Below, piece after piece: positions 9,200 to 17,565 of a DNA stretch of 64,000 nt (position 1 is its first letter; the number at the start of each line of letters is the position of its first letter). Position numbers and translations under genes: made by a program. This DNA comes from DAISKN01 sp963716925. Its GTDB lineage: Bacteria; Acidobacteriota; Vicinamibacteria; Marinacidobacterales; SMYC01. The DNA lies in NCBI GenBank assembly GCA_963716925.1, contig CAVQUX010000014.1, positions 620,001 through 684,000 of the forward strand, written 5' to 3'. The notes below the pieces were generated by a model. It was not told the DNA's origin. It saw only the letters and a program-made list of their open reading frames with translations, and searched no databases.

Positions 9200-9866
9200 G
9201 CTCTTTCGTCCAGGCCACGAGGCTCTCGAACACTCTGCGACCGTCGTCCGTCCCGAGGTCGGGCTCGTAGCAGCGGTCGGGGTGCGGCATCAGAGCGACC
9301 ACGTTCCCGCGCTCGCTCCTGATTCCCGCGATGCTCCTCGCGGCGCCGTTCGGGTTCTCGACGTAACGGAAGAGAATCCGGCCCTTGGTCTCGAGGGCGT
9401 CGAGGGTCTCCTCGTCCGCGAAGTAGTTGCCGTCGGCGTGGCCAATCGGAATCCGGAGAACTTCCCCCTCCTCGAGAGTCGCGGTGAGAGGAGAGTCGCG
9501 GTGCTCGACTCGGAGATCCACGTATCGGCAGATATACGTGAGGGTCCGGTTGCGGAGCATGGCGCCTTCGAGAAGACCCGCTTCCTGGAGCATCTGGAAA
9601 CCGTTGCAGATCCCGACGACCGGCTTTCCCTTCTCCGCCATCTCCCGGATCGGGTCCATGACGGGGGAGAAGCGGGCGAGAGCGCCGGGCCTGAGATAGT
9701 CGCCGTGGGCGAATCCTCCGGGAAGGATGACGGCGTCGTATGCGTCGAGAGAGGTCTCCTTGTGCCAGACGAGGTCCGTCCGCTCTCCCAGGACGTCCTC
9801 GAGAGCGTACTTCACGTCCTCTTCGCAGTTGGAGCCGGGGAAGACGCAAACAGCGAAGCGAGGCAC
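9192..9866 (-). CDS. purQ: Phosphoribosylformylglycinamidine synthase, glutaminase subunit PurQ
   Basis: A class I glutamine amidotransferase of 224 residues that feeds ammonia to PurL. The nucleophile elbow GICNGFQ places the catalytic cysteine at residue 87, and PHPDR near residue 195 supplies the histidine. The acidic partner here is Asp in HPDR where HPER is more usual, a conservative change. FPGSNCEED and LPGGFAHGDYLRPGA are the other family signatures. The start is GTG at 9866, one base after the purS stop, with GAGGG from the end of purS as ribosome-binding site. Confidence 0.95.
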   Translation of the reverse strand: MPRFAVCVFPGSNCEEDVKYALEDVLGERTDLVWHKETSLDAYDAVILPGGFAHGDYLRPGALARFSPVMDPIREMAEKGKPVVGICNGFQMLQEAGLLEGAMLRNRTLTYICRYVDLRVEHRDSPLTATLEEGEVLRIPIGHADGNYFADEETLDALETKGRILFRYVENPNGAARSIAGIRSERGNVVALMPHPDRCYEPDLGTDDGRRVFESLVAWTKEHA

Positions 9867-9867
9867 G

Positions 9868-10110
9868 TTAGTCCCTCACCTCCACCTCGAAGACCTCGAG
9901 CACCGGGTTCGAGAGCACGCGTGACGCGATCTCCCGGGCCAGGCGATGAGCTTCCTCTTTCGAGCTCGCCTCGAGAGTGAGCTCGAAGAACTTCCCCTGG
10001 CGCACGGCGGAAACGGTGCCGTAGCCGACCTGTTTCAGGACGTTTCCGATGGTCTCCCCCTGGGGGTCGTGGACCGCTTCCTTGAGCCGGACGATGACGT
10101 TTACCTTCAT
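9868..10110 (-). CDS. purS: Phosphoribosylformylglycinamidine synthase subunit PurS
   Basis: An 80-residue protein beginning MKVNVIVRLKEAVHDPQG, the standard PurS N terminus, and containing the VGYGTVSAVRQGKFFEL core. PurS dimers bridge PurL and PurQ and channel ammonia in the three-subunit FGAR amidotransferase. The ATG lies 14 bases after the purB stop. Its presence fits the small PurL found next to it; large fused PurL enzymes do not need PurS. Confidence 0.93.
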   Translation of the reverse strand: MKVNVIVRLKEAVHDPQGETIGNVLKQVGYGTVSAVRQGKFFELTLEASSKEEAHRLAREIASRVLSNPVLEVFEVEVRD

Positions 10111-10124
10111 GCCTTTAATTAATG

Positions 10125-11420
10125 TCACCCGAAGACCCGGCGGTAGATGGTGTCGATATGGTCCATCTGCCGCTCGAGATCGAAGGCCCGATCGAGCTCC
10201 GCCTCGTCGAGCCACTTCCGGACCTCGGGGTCGTTCCCGAGAAGCTCCCGGAGGGTTCCCTTCTTCTGCCAGACGGCCATGGCGTTTCTCTGCACCAGGC
10301 GATAGGCCTCCTCGCGAGCCAGTCCCTTCTTCGCGAGCTGGAGCAGCACCTGTCCGCTGAAGACCAGTCCCTTCATCGACTCCAGGTTCTCCCGCATCTT
10401 CTCGGGGTAGACGATGAGGTTGTCGAGAACCGAGGCCGCGCGCCTCAGGATATGGTCGGTGAGCATGAAGCTCTGGGGGAGAATCATCCGCTCCGCCGAG
10501 GAGTGGGAGATGTCGCGCTCGTTCCAGAGGGCGATGTTCTCGAGCCCCGCCTGGAGGTTTCCCCGGATGACGCGCGCGAGCCCCGAGATGTTCTCGGAGA
10601 TGACGGGGTTTCTCTTGTGGGGCATGGCGGAGGAGCCCTTCTGCTTCTCCGAGAAGAACTCCTCGACCTCGCGGATCTCCGTCCGCTGGAGGCTCCGGAT
10701 CTCGACCGCGATCTTGTCCAGGGTCGAAGCGACGATCGCGAGCGCCGAGAGCGCTTCCGCGTGGCGGTCGCGCTGCAGCACCTGGGTGGCGATGGGGGCG
10801 GGCGCGAGGCCGAGCCTCGCGCAAATCTTCTCTTCGATGACCGGCGGGAGGTGGGCGAAAGTGCCGACCGCCCCCGAGAGCTTGCCCACGGCGACGACCT
10901 CCCGCGCGCGCTCGAGCCGCGCCCGGTTCCTTTCCATCTCCGCGTACCACAGGGCGAGCTTCATACCGAAGGTCATCGGCTCGGCGTGGACCCCGTGCGT
11001 GCGGCCCACCATCACCGTCTTCTTGTGGTCGTAGGCGCGGGACTTCAGGACCGCGGAGAGCGCCGCGACGTCCTTCAGGATCAGGTCCATCGCGTCCCGC
11101 ATCCGCATGCCGAGGGCGGTGTCCACGATGTCGTAGCTCGTGAGCCCGAAATGGATCCAACGGCCGGCCTCGCCGACGCTCTCCGCCAGCGCCTGGGTGA
11201 AAGCGAGGACGTCGTGCTTGACCTCGCGCTCGATCGCGTCGATGCGCTCGATGGTGTAGGAGGCCTTGGCCCGGATCTCCCGCGCGGCATCCTTCGGGAC
11301 GATTCCCTCTTCCGCCATCACTTCGCAGGCCACGAGCTCGACCTCGCGCCAGGCGTCGAACTTCGACTCCTCGCTCCAGATGCGGCCCATCTCGGGGTGG
11401 ACGTAGCGGTCGGTCAGCAT
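10125..11420 (-). CDS. purB: Adenylosuccinate lyase
   Basis: A 431-residue member of the fumarase/aspartase superfamily that cleaves SAICAR and adenylosuccinate, serving two steps of purine synthesis. The signature loop with the catalytic serine (GSSAMPHKRNP) is present at about residues 260-270, along with FGLTSYDIVDTA and GRTHGVHAEP. The length and the start MLTDRYVHPEMG match the Bacillus-type enzyme. Its start overlaps the end of the upstream metallo-beta-lactamase gene by seven bases. Confidence 0.95.
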   Translation of the reverse strand: MLTDRYVHPEMGRIWSEESKFDAWREVELVACEVMAEEGIVPKDAAREIRAKASYTIERIDAIEREVKHDVLAFTQALAESVGEAGRWIHFGLTSYDIVDTALGMRMRDAMDLILKDVAALSAVLKSRAYDHKKTVMVGRTHGVHAEPMTFGMKLALWYAEMERNRARLERAREVVAVGKLSGAVGTFAHLPPVIEEKICARLGLAPAPIATQVLQRDRHAEALSALAIVASTLDKIAVEIRSLQRTEIREVEEFFSEKQKGSSAMPHKRNPVISENISGLARVIRGNLQAGLENIALWNERDISHSSAERMILPQSFMLTDHILRRAASVLDNLIVYPEKMRENLESMKGLVFSGQVLLQLAKKGLAREEAYRLVQRNAMAVWQKKGTLRELLGNDPEVRKWLDEAELDRAFDLERQMDHIDTIYRRVFG

Positions 11421-12259
11421 GTTTCGAAAACCAGAACGCCTTGCGCCCGCTCCTCGAGGAGGACGGGCTTTGCTTCGCTCACCCGCAGCATCGGCGTGGG
11501 ACGGTCGGGGTAGGTGAGATGCACCTTCGGAATCTTCCCCCCGCGCCTCTTGAGCGCCTCGAGGCAGCATTCGAGGACCAGGCTCTCGTGGTTGTTCTGC
11601 CGCGAGACGTGGGCGAGGAACAGGTGGCGCACGGCGTCGGGGAGGCGCTGCTCGAGATACCGCGCGAGGGCTTCGTTCGAGAGATGTCCCCAGCGGCTTC
11701 CGACCCGGTTCTTGAGAGACTCGGGGTAATCGCCCGCGCGCAGCATCTCGATGTCGTGGTTCGACTCGATGAGGATGGCGTCGCAGCCCCTTAGACCCGT
11801 CGCCACCTCCTCCGACACGTGGCCGATGTCGGTGACGTGGCCGAACGCGAGCCGCCCGCGCCGCAGGCGGAAGCCGACCGGGTCGGCGGCGTCGTGGGGC
11901 GTCGGAAACAAATCGACGGTGAGACGGCCGAGCTTGAAGCTCCCGCCCGAGCGCACCCGGACCCACTCGACTTCTTTCTCCGGGACTCGCGGCATGAAGC
12001 GGAACGTGCCTTCGGTCGCATAGAGCGGGATCCGGTGCTTCGAGCAGAAGCGCCAGGCGCCTCGGGCGTGATCCCCGTGCTCGTGGGAGACGAGGACGGC
12101 GTCGACGTGCCGGGGCGAGACGCCGAAGAGCCGGAGCCTTTTTTCGATTTCCTTGCAGGCGAGCCCGGCGTCGAGGAGGACCCTCACCGAGCCGTCGGAG
12201 ACGAACGTGACGTTTCCTGTGCTTCCACTTCCCAGTATGGAGATATGAAACTCAGGCAA
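11414..12259 (-). CDS. MBL-fold metallo-hydrolase (YycJ/WalJ-like)
   Basis: A 281-residue metallo-beta-lactamase-fold protein. The two-metal motif HEHGDH (His59, His61, Asp63, His64) follows LVS, with further ligands in TPHDAADP and GHVTDIGHV. It begins FHISILGSGSTGN, typical of the YycJ/WalJ group, some members of which are 5'-3' DNA exonucleases; the role here is unknown. The start is TTG at 12259, supported by GGAGAG five bases upstream, and it overlaps the stop of the M16 peptidase gene by eight bases. It sits inside the purine operon without an obvious metabolic link. Confidence 0.85.
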   Translation of the reverse strand: MPEFHISILGSGSTGNVTFVSDGSVRVLLDAGLACKEIEKRLRLFGVSPRHVDAVLVSHEHGDHARGAWRFCSKHRIPLYATEGTFRFMPRVPEKEVEWVRVRSGGSFKLGRLTVDLFPTPHDAADPVGFRLRRGRLAFGHVTDIGHVSEEVATGLRGCDAILIESNHDIEMLRAGDYPESLKNRVGSRWGHLSNEALARYLEQRLPDAVRHLFLAHVSRQNNHESLVLECCLEALKRRGGKIPKVHLTYPDRPTPMLRVSEAKPVLLEERAQGVLVFETC

Positions 12260-13508
12260 CCAGGCTCTCCGGAATCGGCCGCAGGTGCTCGAGCCTTCCG
12301 AGCACGGTCATCGCCAGCGGTCCCCGCCCGAACATCTCGGCCGCGAGCTCGAGGACCTCGGAGGAGGTGACGGCGTCGATGCCCGAGATTACCTCATCGG
12401 CGCTCACGTATCTCCCGAAATACATCTCCTGGCGCGCGAGCTGCGACATGCGGGCGCTCGTCGACTCGAGCCCCATGAGGATGCTCCCCCGGAGGTGGCT
12501 CTTCGCCCGCTTCAGCTCGGCCTCCTCGACCGGCTGCGATTTGATCCGCCGGAGCTCGGCCAGAACCAGGTCGAGAACGAGCGGAACATTCTGGGCCTCG
12601 GTGCCGGCGTAGATCGAGAACTGGCCGGTGTCGTGGTACGCGCTGAGGCTCGAGAACACCGCGTAGGCGAGTGCGTGCTCCTCCCGGATCACCTGGAAGA
12701 GGCGGGAGCTGAGGTTGCCGCCGAGGACGGCGTTGAGGACGTAGGCGGTGTGGCGGTGCTGCGAGGACTGAGGGGGCGCTTCCGAGCCGACGACCAGATG
12801 GGCGAGCTCGAGGTCCTTCTCTTCGAGCTGGATCGTGGGCGAGACCTTGGGAGGCACGTTCGCGATTCCATCGGGAGGGGTCGAGAGCGAGGAGAAGCGC
12901 TCCCGGACGAGGTCGAGGATCTGCTCTTCCTCGAGGTTTCCCGCGGCGGCCACGATCAGGTTGCTCGGGGCGTAGATCTTCTTGAAGAACCCCACCAGGT
13001 CCTTCCGGGTGAAGCTCGAGACCGTCTCCACCCGGCCGAGAACCGGCCGGCCGAGCCCGTGGTCGGGCCAGAACGCCTCGGTGAAGAGGTCGTGGACCAC
13101 GTCGTCGGGGGTGTCCTCGACGCTCTTCATCTCGTCGAGAATCACCTTGCGCTCGCGCTCGATCTCCTCCGCCTCGAAGCGGGGCTGGGAAACGATGTCG
13201 GACAGGAGGTCGACGGCCCGCACCACGTGCTCGTCGAGCACCTTGGCATGGAAACCGGCGTACTCGTGGGAAGTGAAGGCGTCGGTCTGACCGCCGATCT
13301 CGTCCATCTCCTGGGCGATCTCCGCCTGGGTCCTTCGCTCGGTGCCCTTGAAGACCATGTGCTCGAGGAAGTGCGCGAGCCCGCTCTCGGACTTCTGCTC
13401 GTGGCGGCTCCCCCGGCGGATCCAGACCCCCACGGCGACCGAGCGCACATGGGGCATTTTCTCCGTCAGAACGGTGAGCCCGTTCGCGAGGACTTCCTTA
13501 CGAAACAT
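12252..13508 (-). CDS. M16 family zinc peptidase (processing-peptidase-like)
   Basis: A 418-residue insulinase/pitrilysin-type protease. The inverted zinc motif HFLEH (His46, Glu49, His50) and the downstream glutamate region EEIERERKVILDEM give a complete active site, so this is the catalytic type rather than an inactive partner subunit. No signal peptide is visible, so it probably acts in the cytoplasm. It is the first gene of the minus-strand operon that continues into purB-S-Q-L-F. Its ATG is only 47 bases from the divergent rlmN start. Confidence 0.88.
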   Translation of the reverse strand: MFRKEVLANGLTVLTEKMPHVRSVAVGVWIRRGSRHEQKSESGLAHFLEHMVFKGTERRTQAEIAQEMDEIGGQTDAFTSHEYAGFHAKVLDEHVVRAVDLLSDIVSQPRFEAEEIERERKVILDEMKSVEDTPDDVVHDLFTEAFWPDHGLGRPVLGRVETVSSFTRKDLVGFFKKIYAPSNLIVAAAGNLEEEQILDLVRERFSSLSTPPDGIANVPPKVSPTIQLEEKDLELAHLVVGSEAPPQSSQHRHTAYVLNAVLGGNLSSRLFQVIREEHALAYAVFSSLSAYHDTGQFSIYAGTEAQNVPLVLDLVLAELRRIKSQPVEEAELKRAKSHLRGSILMGLESTSARMSQLARQEMYFGRYVSADEVISGIDAVTSSEVLELAAEMFGRGPLAMTVLGRLEHLRPIPESLVA

Positions 13509-13555
13509 GGAAGGAGCGGAGAGGGTAACACAGCGCCGTGCTAGGATCCAAATGT

Positions 13556-14616
13556 ATGAACCTCTTCGGGTTGGAGCGGAAGGAGATCGAGCAGGCGATG
13601 CTCGAGAGGGGCCTCCCCGCCTTCCGCGGGCGGCAGATCTACCGCGCTCTCTATGCGCGAGGTGCTTCGTCTTTCGAGAGCATGACCGACCTCTCGAAAG
13701 GGCTCCGGGAAGAGCTCGCGCGCCACTACGCGATCGAAAGACCGAAGGCAGCCTCGCAGCACGTTTCGAAGGACGGGACCACGAAGCACCTGGTCGAGCT
13801 CGCCGACGGGCGAAACGTCGAGTGCGTCTATATCCCCGAGCCGACCCGGTCGACGTTCTGCCTCTCGACGCAGGTCGGATGTCCGCTCAAGTGCAGCTTC
13901 TGCTTCTCCGGGACCATACGCTTCGAGCGGAACCTGACCGCGGGGGAGATCCTGGGGCAATTCCTCCTCGCCCGCGGGGCTCTCGCCGAGGCGAAAGCGC
14001 GGAGCAACATCGTCTTCATGGGAATGGGAGAGCCGCTTCTGAACTCGGAGTCAGTGCTGAAGGCGATCCGTATCCTGACGGACGACGAGGCGTTCTCGGT
14101 CTCGCCCCGGCGCATCACCGTTTCGACGGCGGGGATGGTCGAGGAGCTCGCCCGATTCGCCGCCGAAGCTCCTCCCGTGGGGCTCGCCATCAGCCTTCAC
14201 GCGACGACGGACGAGGTCCGCGATCGGGTGATGCCCATCAACCGGAAGATACGCGCTCGAAGAGCTTCTCGACGCGGCGCGGGCGCTTCCCATCCCGAAG
14301 AGACGGCGAATCACCTTCGAGTACGTCCTTCTCGGAGGCGAGAACGACGGACCGCAGGACGCGAAGACGACTGGCGACGCTCCTCCGCGGGATCAAAGCC
14401 AAGGTGAACCTCATCACGTACAACCCCTGGCCGGGCGCTCCCCACGAGCGCTCGTCGCCGCGGGCGACTTCGAGGTTTCTCGAGATCCTCGCGGATTCCG
14501 GCCTCACGGCGAGCTTGCGCCGGAGCCGGGGCGACGACGTCCTCGCGGCCTGCGGCCAGCTCGCGAATCAATCTCCCGCGGCGCCGACGGCGCAGGTCGC
14601 GGCGGCGAACGCGTGA
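13556..14616 (+). CDS. rlmN: 23S rRNA (adenine(2503)-C(2))-methyltransferase RlmN, broken by two +1 frameshifts
   Basis: A radical SAM enzyme that methylates A2503 of 23S rRNA and A37 of some tRNAs. The CxxxCxxC cluster motif (CPLKCSFC), the FCLSTQVGC segment and the C-terminal AACGQLA with its catalytic cysteine are all present, but in different frames. One extra A near 14249 (after AACCGGAAG) and another near 14367 (after GACGCGAAG) break the frame. Removing both restores NRKYALEELLDAARALPIPK, then DAKRLATLLRG, and gives a normal 352-residue protein. The start at 13556 (MNLFGLERKEIEQAM) fits the family better than a GTG 18 bases upstream. I think sequencing error is more likely than true inactivation. 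Confidence 0.88.
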
Positions 14617-14628
14617 TATTCTGAACGT

Positions 14629-15210
14629 ATGGCGGGCGCGGTTCATCGGAAGAGCGCGACCTACGAGGATCTTCTCGCGGTTCCCGATAACAAAGTCGCG
14701 GAGATCCTGGACGGAGAGCTCTTCGCGAGCCCTCGCCCGGCCGTACGCCATGCTCATGCCGCCTCCGGCCTGGGCGGAGATCTGATCAGCCAGTTCCACC
14801 ACTCAGGCGGCGACAGACCTGGTGGCTGGTGGATCCTGTTCGAACCGGAGCTCCACTTGCGCGAGGACGTGCTCGTGCCGGACATGGCCGGTTGGCGTAG
14901 AGCGCGGCTGGCCACGGTTCCGGATGCGCCCTGGATCGACGACACCCCGGACTGGGTCTGCGAAGTCATCTCGCCGAGCACCGAGTCGATCGATCGCGGC
15001 AGAAAGCTCCGGATCTACGCCCGGGAGCGGGTCGCTCACCTCTGGCTCGTGAATCCCATCGCCAAGACGCTGGAGATCTACCGGCTCTCCGACTCGAGCT
15101 GGGTCCTGGTTCATACCTACGTGAACGACGATGTCGTTCGGGCCGAGCCCTTCACGGAGGTCGCGATCGAGATCGCGAGGTGGTGGCTTCCGGAGGCTCC
15201 GGCGGGCTAG
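14629..15210 (+). CDS. Uma2-family (DUF820) putative restriction-endonuclease-fold protein
   Basis: A 193-residue protein of the Uma2 family, which has a PD-(D/E)XK nuclease-like fold and unknown biological role. Visible signatures are YEDLLAVPDNKVAEILDGEL at the start, LVPDMAGWRR and DWVCEVISPSTE in the middle and YARERVAHLWLVNP, where the E-V-I-S-P-S and D residues form the presumed active site. These genes are common as scattered singletons in cyanobacteria, Acidobacteriota and Planctomycetes. It follows rlmN by 12 bases and is convergent with purE, overlapping its stop by four bases. Confidence 0.85.
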   Translation: MAGAVHRKSATYEDLLAVPDNKVAEILDGELFASPRPAVRHAHAASGLGGDLISQFHHSGGDRPGGWWILFEPELHLREDVLVPDMAGWRRARLATVPDAPWIDDTPDWVCEVISPSTESIDRGRKLRIYARERVAHLWLVNPIAKTLEIYRLSDSSWVLVHTYVNDDVVRAEPFTEVAIEIARWWLPEAPAG

Positions 15211-15708
15211 CCCTCTCGGGCCATTTTCTCCGAGGCCGCCTCGACTTCCCGCGCCTTCTCCTCCCGCCAGGCGGCGAGCTTGCGCGCGAGGGAATCGTCG
15301 GACGTCGCCAGGATCTGCGCCGCGAGAAACGCCGCGTTCCGGGCACCCGGCTTTCCGATCGCCATCGTCGCCACGGGAAATCCCGCGGGCATCTGCACCG
15401 TGGCGAGAAGGGCGTCGAGTCCGGCGAGGGGAGTCGCCGCGAGCGGGACTCCGATGACCGGGAAGGTTCGTTCGGGAAGCGATCGCCCCCGCGAGATGCG
15501 CGGCGGCGCCGGCTCCCGCGATCATCACCCGCACGCCGCGGCCCGCGGCTTCGGAGGCGAGCTTCGCCGCTCGCTCCGGAGTTCGATGGGCGGAGTAGAC
15601 CCCCATCTCGTACACGATTCCGAGCTCGCGAAGAACTTCCGCTGCTTCGGCCATGACCTCCTTGTCGGAGGCGCTCCCCATCACGATCAGAACCTTCGGT
15701 GACGCCAA
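15207..15708 (-). CDS. purE: N5-carboxyaminoimidazole ribonucleotide mutase PurE, broken by one +1 frameshift
   Basis: PurE interconverts N5-CAIR and CAIR in purine synthesis. The first frame carries VLIVMGSASDKEV, VYSAHRTPERA and the IAGAGAAAHLAG loop; the rest (MQMPAGFPVATMAIGKPGA onward) is one base out of frame. An extra base in the CCC near 15460 explains it: removing it gives NLPVIGVPLAATPLAGLDAL, exactly the PurE consensus, and a 166-residue product. The likely start is TTG at 15708 with GGGGAG about eight bases upstream, five bases after the purD stop. A sequence error is the likeliest cause. Confidence 0.88.
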
Positions 15709-15712
15709 AGCT

Positions 15713-17008
15713 CTAGCTCCCCGCGAGACGCGCCAGGGCCTTCTGGCCGATGTCTTTCCGGAACTGGCGGCCCTCGAACTGGATCCTCTCGACACCTTCG
15801 TAGGCGCGCTCGATCGATCCCTTCAGGTTGTTGCTGATGCCGGTCACGGCGCAAACGCGCCCGCCGGCGGTGACGATCTTGTCGTTCTCCATCTTCGTCC
15901 CGGCGTGGAACACGTAGAGGCCCTCGCCCATCTCCACCTGTCCCGAGTCGAGTCCTTCGATGGCCTTACCCGTCTCGTACTTTCCCGGATAACCCCCCGA
16001 GGCGAGGACGACGGTCACCGCCGGCTCTCTCACCCACTCGAGCCGATGCTGCCCCAGGTGCCCCTGGCTCACCTCCATCAACAGGGGGAATAGATCGGAC
16101 TTGAGACGAGGGAGGATCGCCTGCGCTTCGGGGTCGCCGAGCCTCACGTTGAACTCGAGCACCTTGGGGCCGTCCGCCGTCAGCATCAGACCGCAGTACA
16201 GGATGCCCTGGTACTTGCGCCCCTCCGCGGCGAGCCCGGAGATCGTGGGGTGAATGACGTCCTTCACGATGTGCTTCAGCGTGTCGGCGTTGAGATTCGT
16301 CGCGGGACAGATCGATCCCATCCCGCCGGTGTTGGGTCCCTCGTCGTTGTCGAGAGCGCGCTTGTGGTCCTGGGCCGCGACCAGCGGAAGAACGTTGTGG
16401 CCGTCCGAGAGCGCGAAGAAGGAGACCTCCTCGCCCTTCAGGAACTCCTCGAAGATCAGCCTCGTTCCCGCGCTCCCGAGCTGGCGCTCGGCGATGAGTT
16501 TTTTCGCGAGGTCCAGTGCCTCCTCGCGGGACTCCACGATGGCGACGCCTTTGCCGCCCGCCAGCCCGTCGGCTTTCACCACCAGCGGCAGCCCGACCTC
16601 TTTGCTGTCGACGACCGACTTCGCCTCTTCCATGCTGCTGACGACGTGGTAGCGGGCGGTCGGGATCTTGTGCCGCTTCAGGAAGTCCTTGGCGAAGGCT
16701 TTGCTCCCTTCGAGCTCGGAGGCGGCCCGGTTCGGACCGAAGACGGCGAGGCCGCGGCGCTGGAACTCGTCGACCAGGCCGAGGATGAGCGGGAGCTCCG
16801 GCCCGACGACGGTGAGGCGAATCGAGAGCTTCTCGGCGAAGTCCGCGAGCTCCACGATGTCCGAGGGGTCGATGGGTACCGAGTCCGCGAGCGAGCGAAT
16901 TCCGGCGTTGCCGGGAGCGCAGAAGATTTCCTTCACCTCGGGGCTCTGGCGGAGCTTCCAGACCAGGGCGTGCTCCCGCCCTCCACCGCCGACGACGAGG
17001 ACCCTCAC
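15713..17008 (-). CDS. purD: Phosphoribosylamine-glycine ligase (GAR synthetase)
   Basis: A 431-residue ATP-grasp enzyme that joins glycine to phosphoribosylamine, the second step of purine synthesis. It begins RVLVVGGGGREHALVWKL and has the ATP-grasp features VVKADGLAGGKGV, the metal-binding FNVRLGDPEAQ and the DNDEGPNTGGMG loop. It starts at GTG 17008 and forms a two-gene operon with purE. A TTGACA-18-GATAAT promoter lies about 90-115 bases upstream, so purD-purE is transcribed separately from the purB-S-Q-L-F operon. Confidence 0.95.
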   Translation of the reverse strand: MRVLVVGGGGREHALVWKLRQSPEVKEIFCAPGNAGIRSLADSVPIDPSDIVELADFAEKLSIRLTVVGPELPLILGLVDEFQRRGLAVFGPNRAASELEGSKAFAKDFLKRHKIPTARYHVVSSMEEAKSVVDSKEVGLPLVVKADGLAGGKGVAIVESREEALDLAKKLIAERQLGSAGTRLIFEEFLKGEEVSFFALSDGHNVLPLVAAQDHKRALDNDEGPNTGGMGSICPATNLNADTLKHIVKDVIHPTISGLAAEGRKYQGILYCGLMLTADGPKVLEFNVRLGDPEAQAILPRLKSDLFPLLMEVSQGHLGQHRLEWVREPAVTVVLASGGYPGKYETGKAIEGLDSGQVEMGEGLYVFHAGTKMENDKIVTAGGRVCAVTGISNNLKGSIERAYEGVERIQFEGRQFRKDIGQKALARLAGS

Positions 17009-17093
17009 GTCGGACCGTCCCCTGAGCTCTTCGAGACTGCGGAGGTCAAAGTCAACGCTGTCAGCAAGTTAGCTTTACTCTTGAAACTCGAGG

Positions 17094-17123
17094 ATTATCC
17101 CACAGCCCCTTCGAAAGTGTCAA
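17094..17123 (-). promoter_or_regulatory. Sigma70-type promoter for purD-purE
   Basis: Reading the minus strand, TTGACA (17123-17118) is followed by 18 bases and then GATAAT (17099-17094). Both boxes are close to consensus. It points at purD, whose start codon is about 85 bases downstream. It lies back to back with the rpsU promoter, their -35 boxes only 25 bases apart. Confidence 0.7.
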
Positions 17124-17148
17124 CCGAGACGAAAGACGCGAAAAGCGT

Positions 17149-17177
17149 TTGACAGAGGTAAGTTCGTTCCCTATAGT
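17149..17177 (+). promoter_or_regulatory. Sigma70-type promoter for rpsU
   Basis: TTGACA at 17149-17154, a 17-base spacer and TATAGT at 17172-17177 make a near-consensus promoter. The predicted leader to the rpsU start is about 120 bases. Confidence 0.75.
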
Positions 17178-17305
17178 GATTTTCGAGTGAACGGGCCCCT
17201 TTAGAGCCGCCATCGAGTCCGCTGTATTCTCACCGCGTCCAGCCGAAACGATGCTCGGAAGCTACCGCCCGTTTCCAGATCGAGCCAGGGGAGGAGGTGC
17301 AAAGA

Positions 17306-17506
17306 TTGGCCGAGATCAGAATCACCGACAACGAGTCGATTGAGAGCGCCCTCAGGCGCTTCAAGCGCAAAGTGCAGCAGGAAGACATCATCAAGGAAAT
17401 CAAGAAGCACTCCTTCTACATGAAGCCCGGCGACAAGCGACGCGCCAAACAGGCGCTCGCCCGCAAGAGGCAGCGGAAGAAGCAGCGCCGCGAGCAGACC
17501 GACTGA
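17306..17506 (+). CDS. rpsU: 30S ribosomal protein bS21
   Basis: Small, very basic ribosomal protein that takes part in translation initiation on the 30S subunit. The sequence AEIRITDNESIESALRRFKR followed by a Lys/Arg-rich tail is typical of bS21. I prefer the TTG start at 17306 (66 residues). It is preceded by GGAGGAGG at 17290-17297 with suitable spacing, whereas a GTG at 17297 would overlap that ribosome-binding site. It is monocistronic, with its own promoter upstream and a hairpin just downstream. Confidence 0.93.
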   Translation: MAEIRITDNESIESALRRFKRKVQQEDIIKEIKKHSFYMKPGDKRRAKQALARKRQRKKQRREQTD

Positions 17507-17521
17507 TTTCGTTCTTCCAAG

Positions 17522-17565
17522 CCATCGCTTCCCTTCGGCTCACCGAGCTTGAAGGGAAGTGATGG
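17522..17565. terminator. Terminator-like hairpin between rpsU and pta
   Basis: CCATCGCTTCCCTTC (17522-17536) pairs with GAAGGGAAGTGATGG (17551-17565), a 15-base stem with one G-T pair and a 14-base loop. It lies between convergent rpsU and pta and includes the pta stop codon. There is no U-run, so efficiency as an intrinsic terminator is uncertain. Confidence 0.45.

Noticed and set aside
14240..14370. Programmed frameshifting in rlmN
   Set aside because: Two shifts without slippery heptamers, in a gene never known to need them, and similar breaks in eight unrelated genes point to sequence error.
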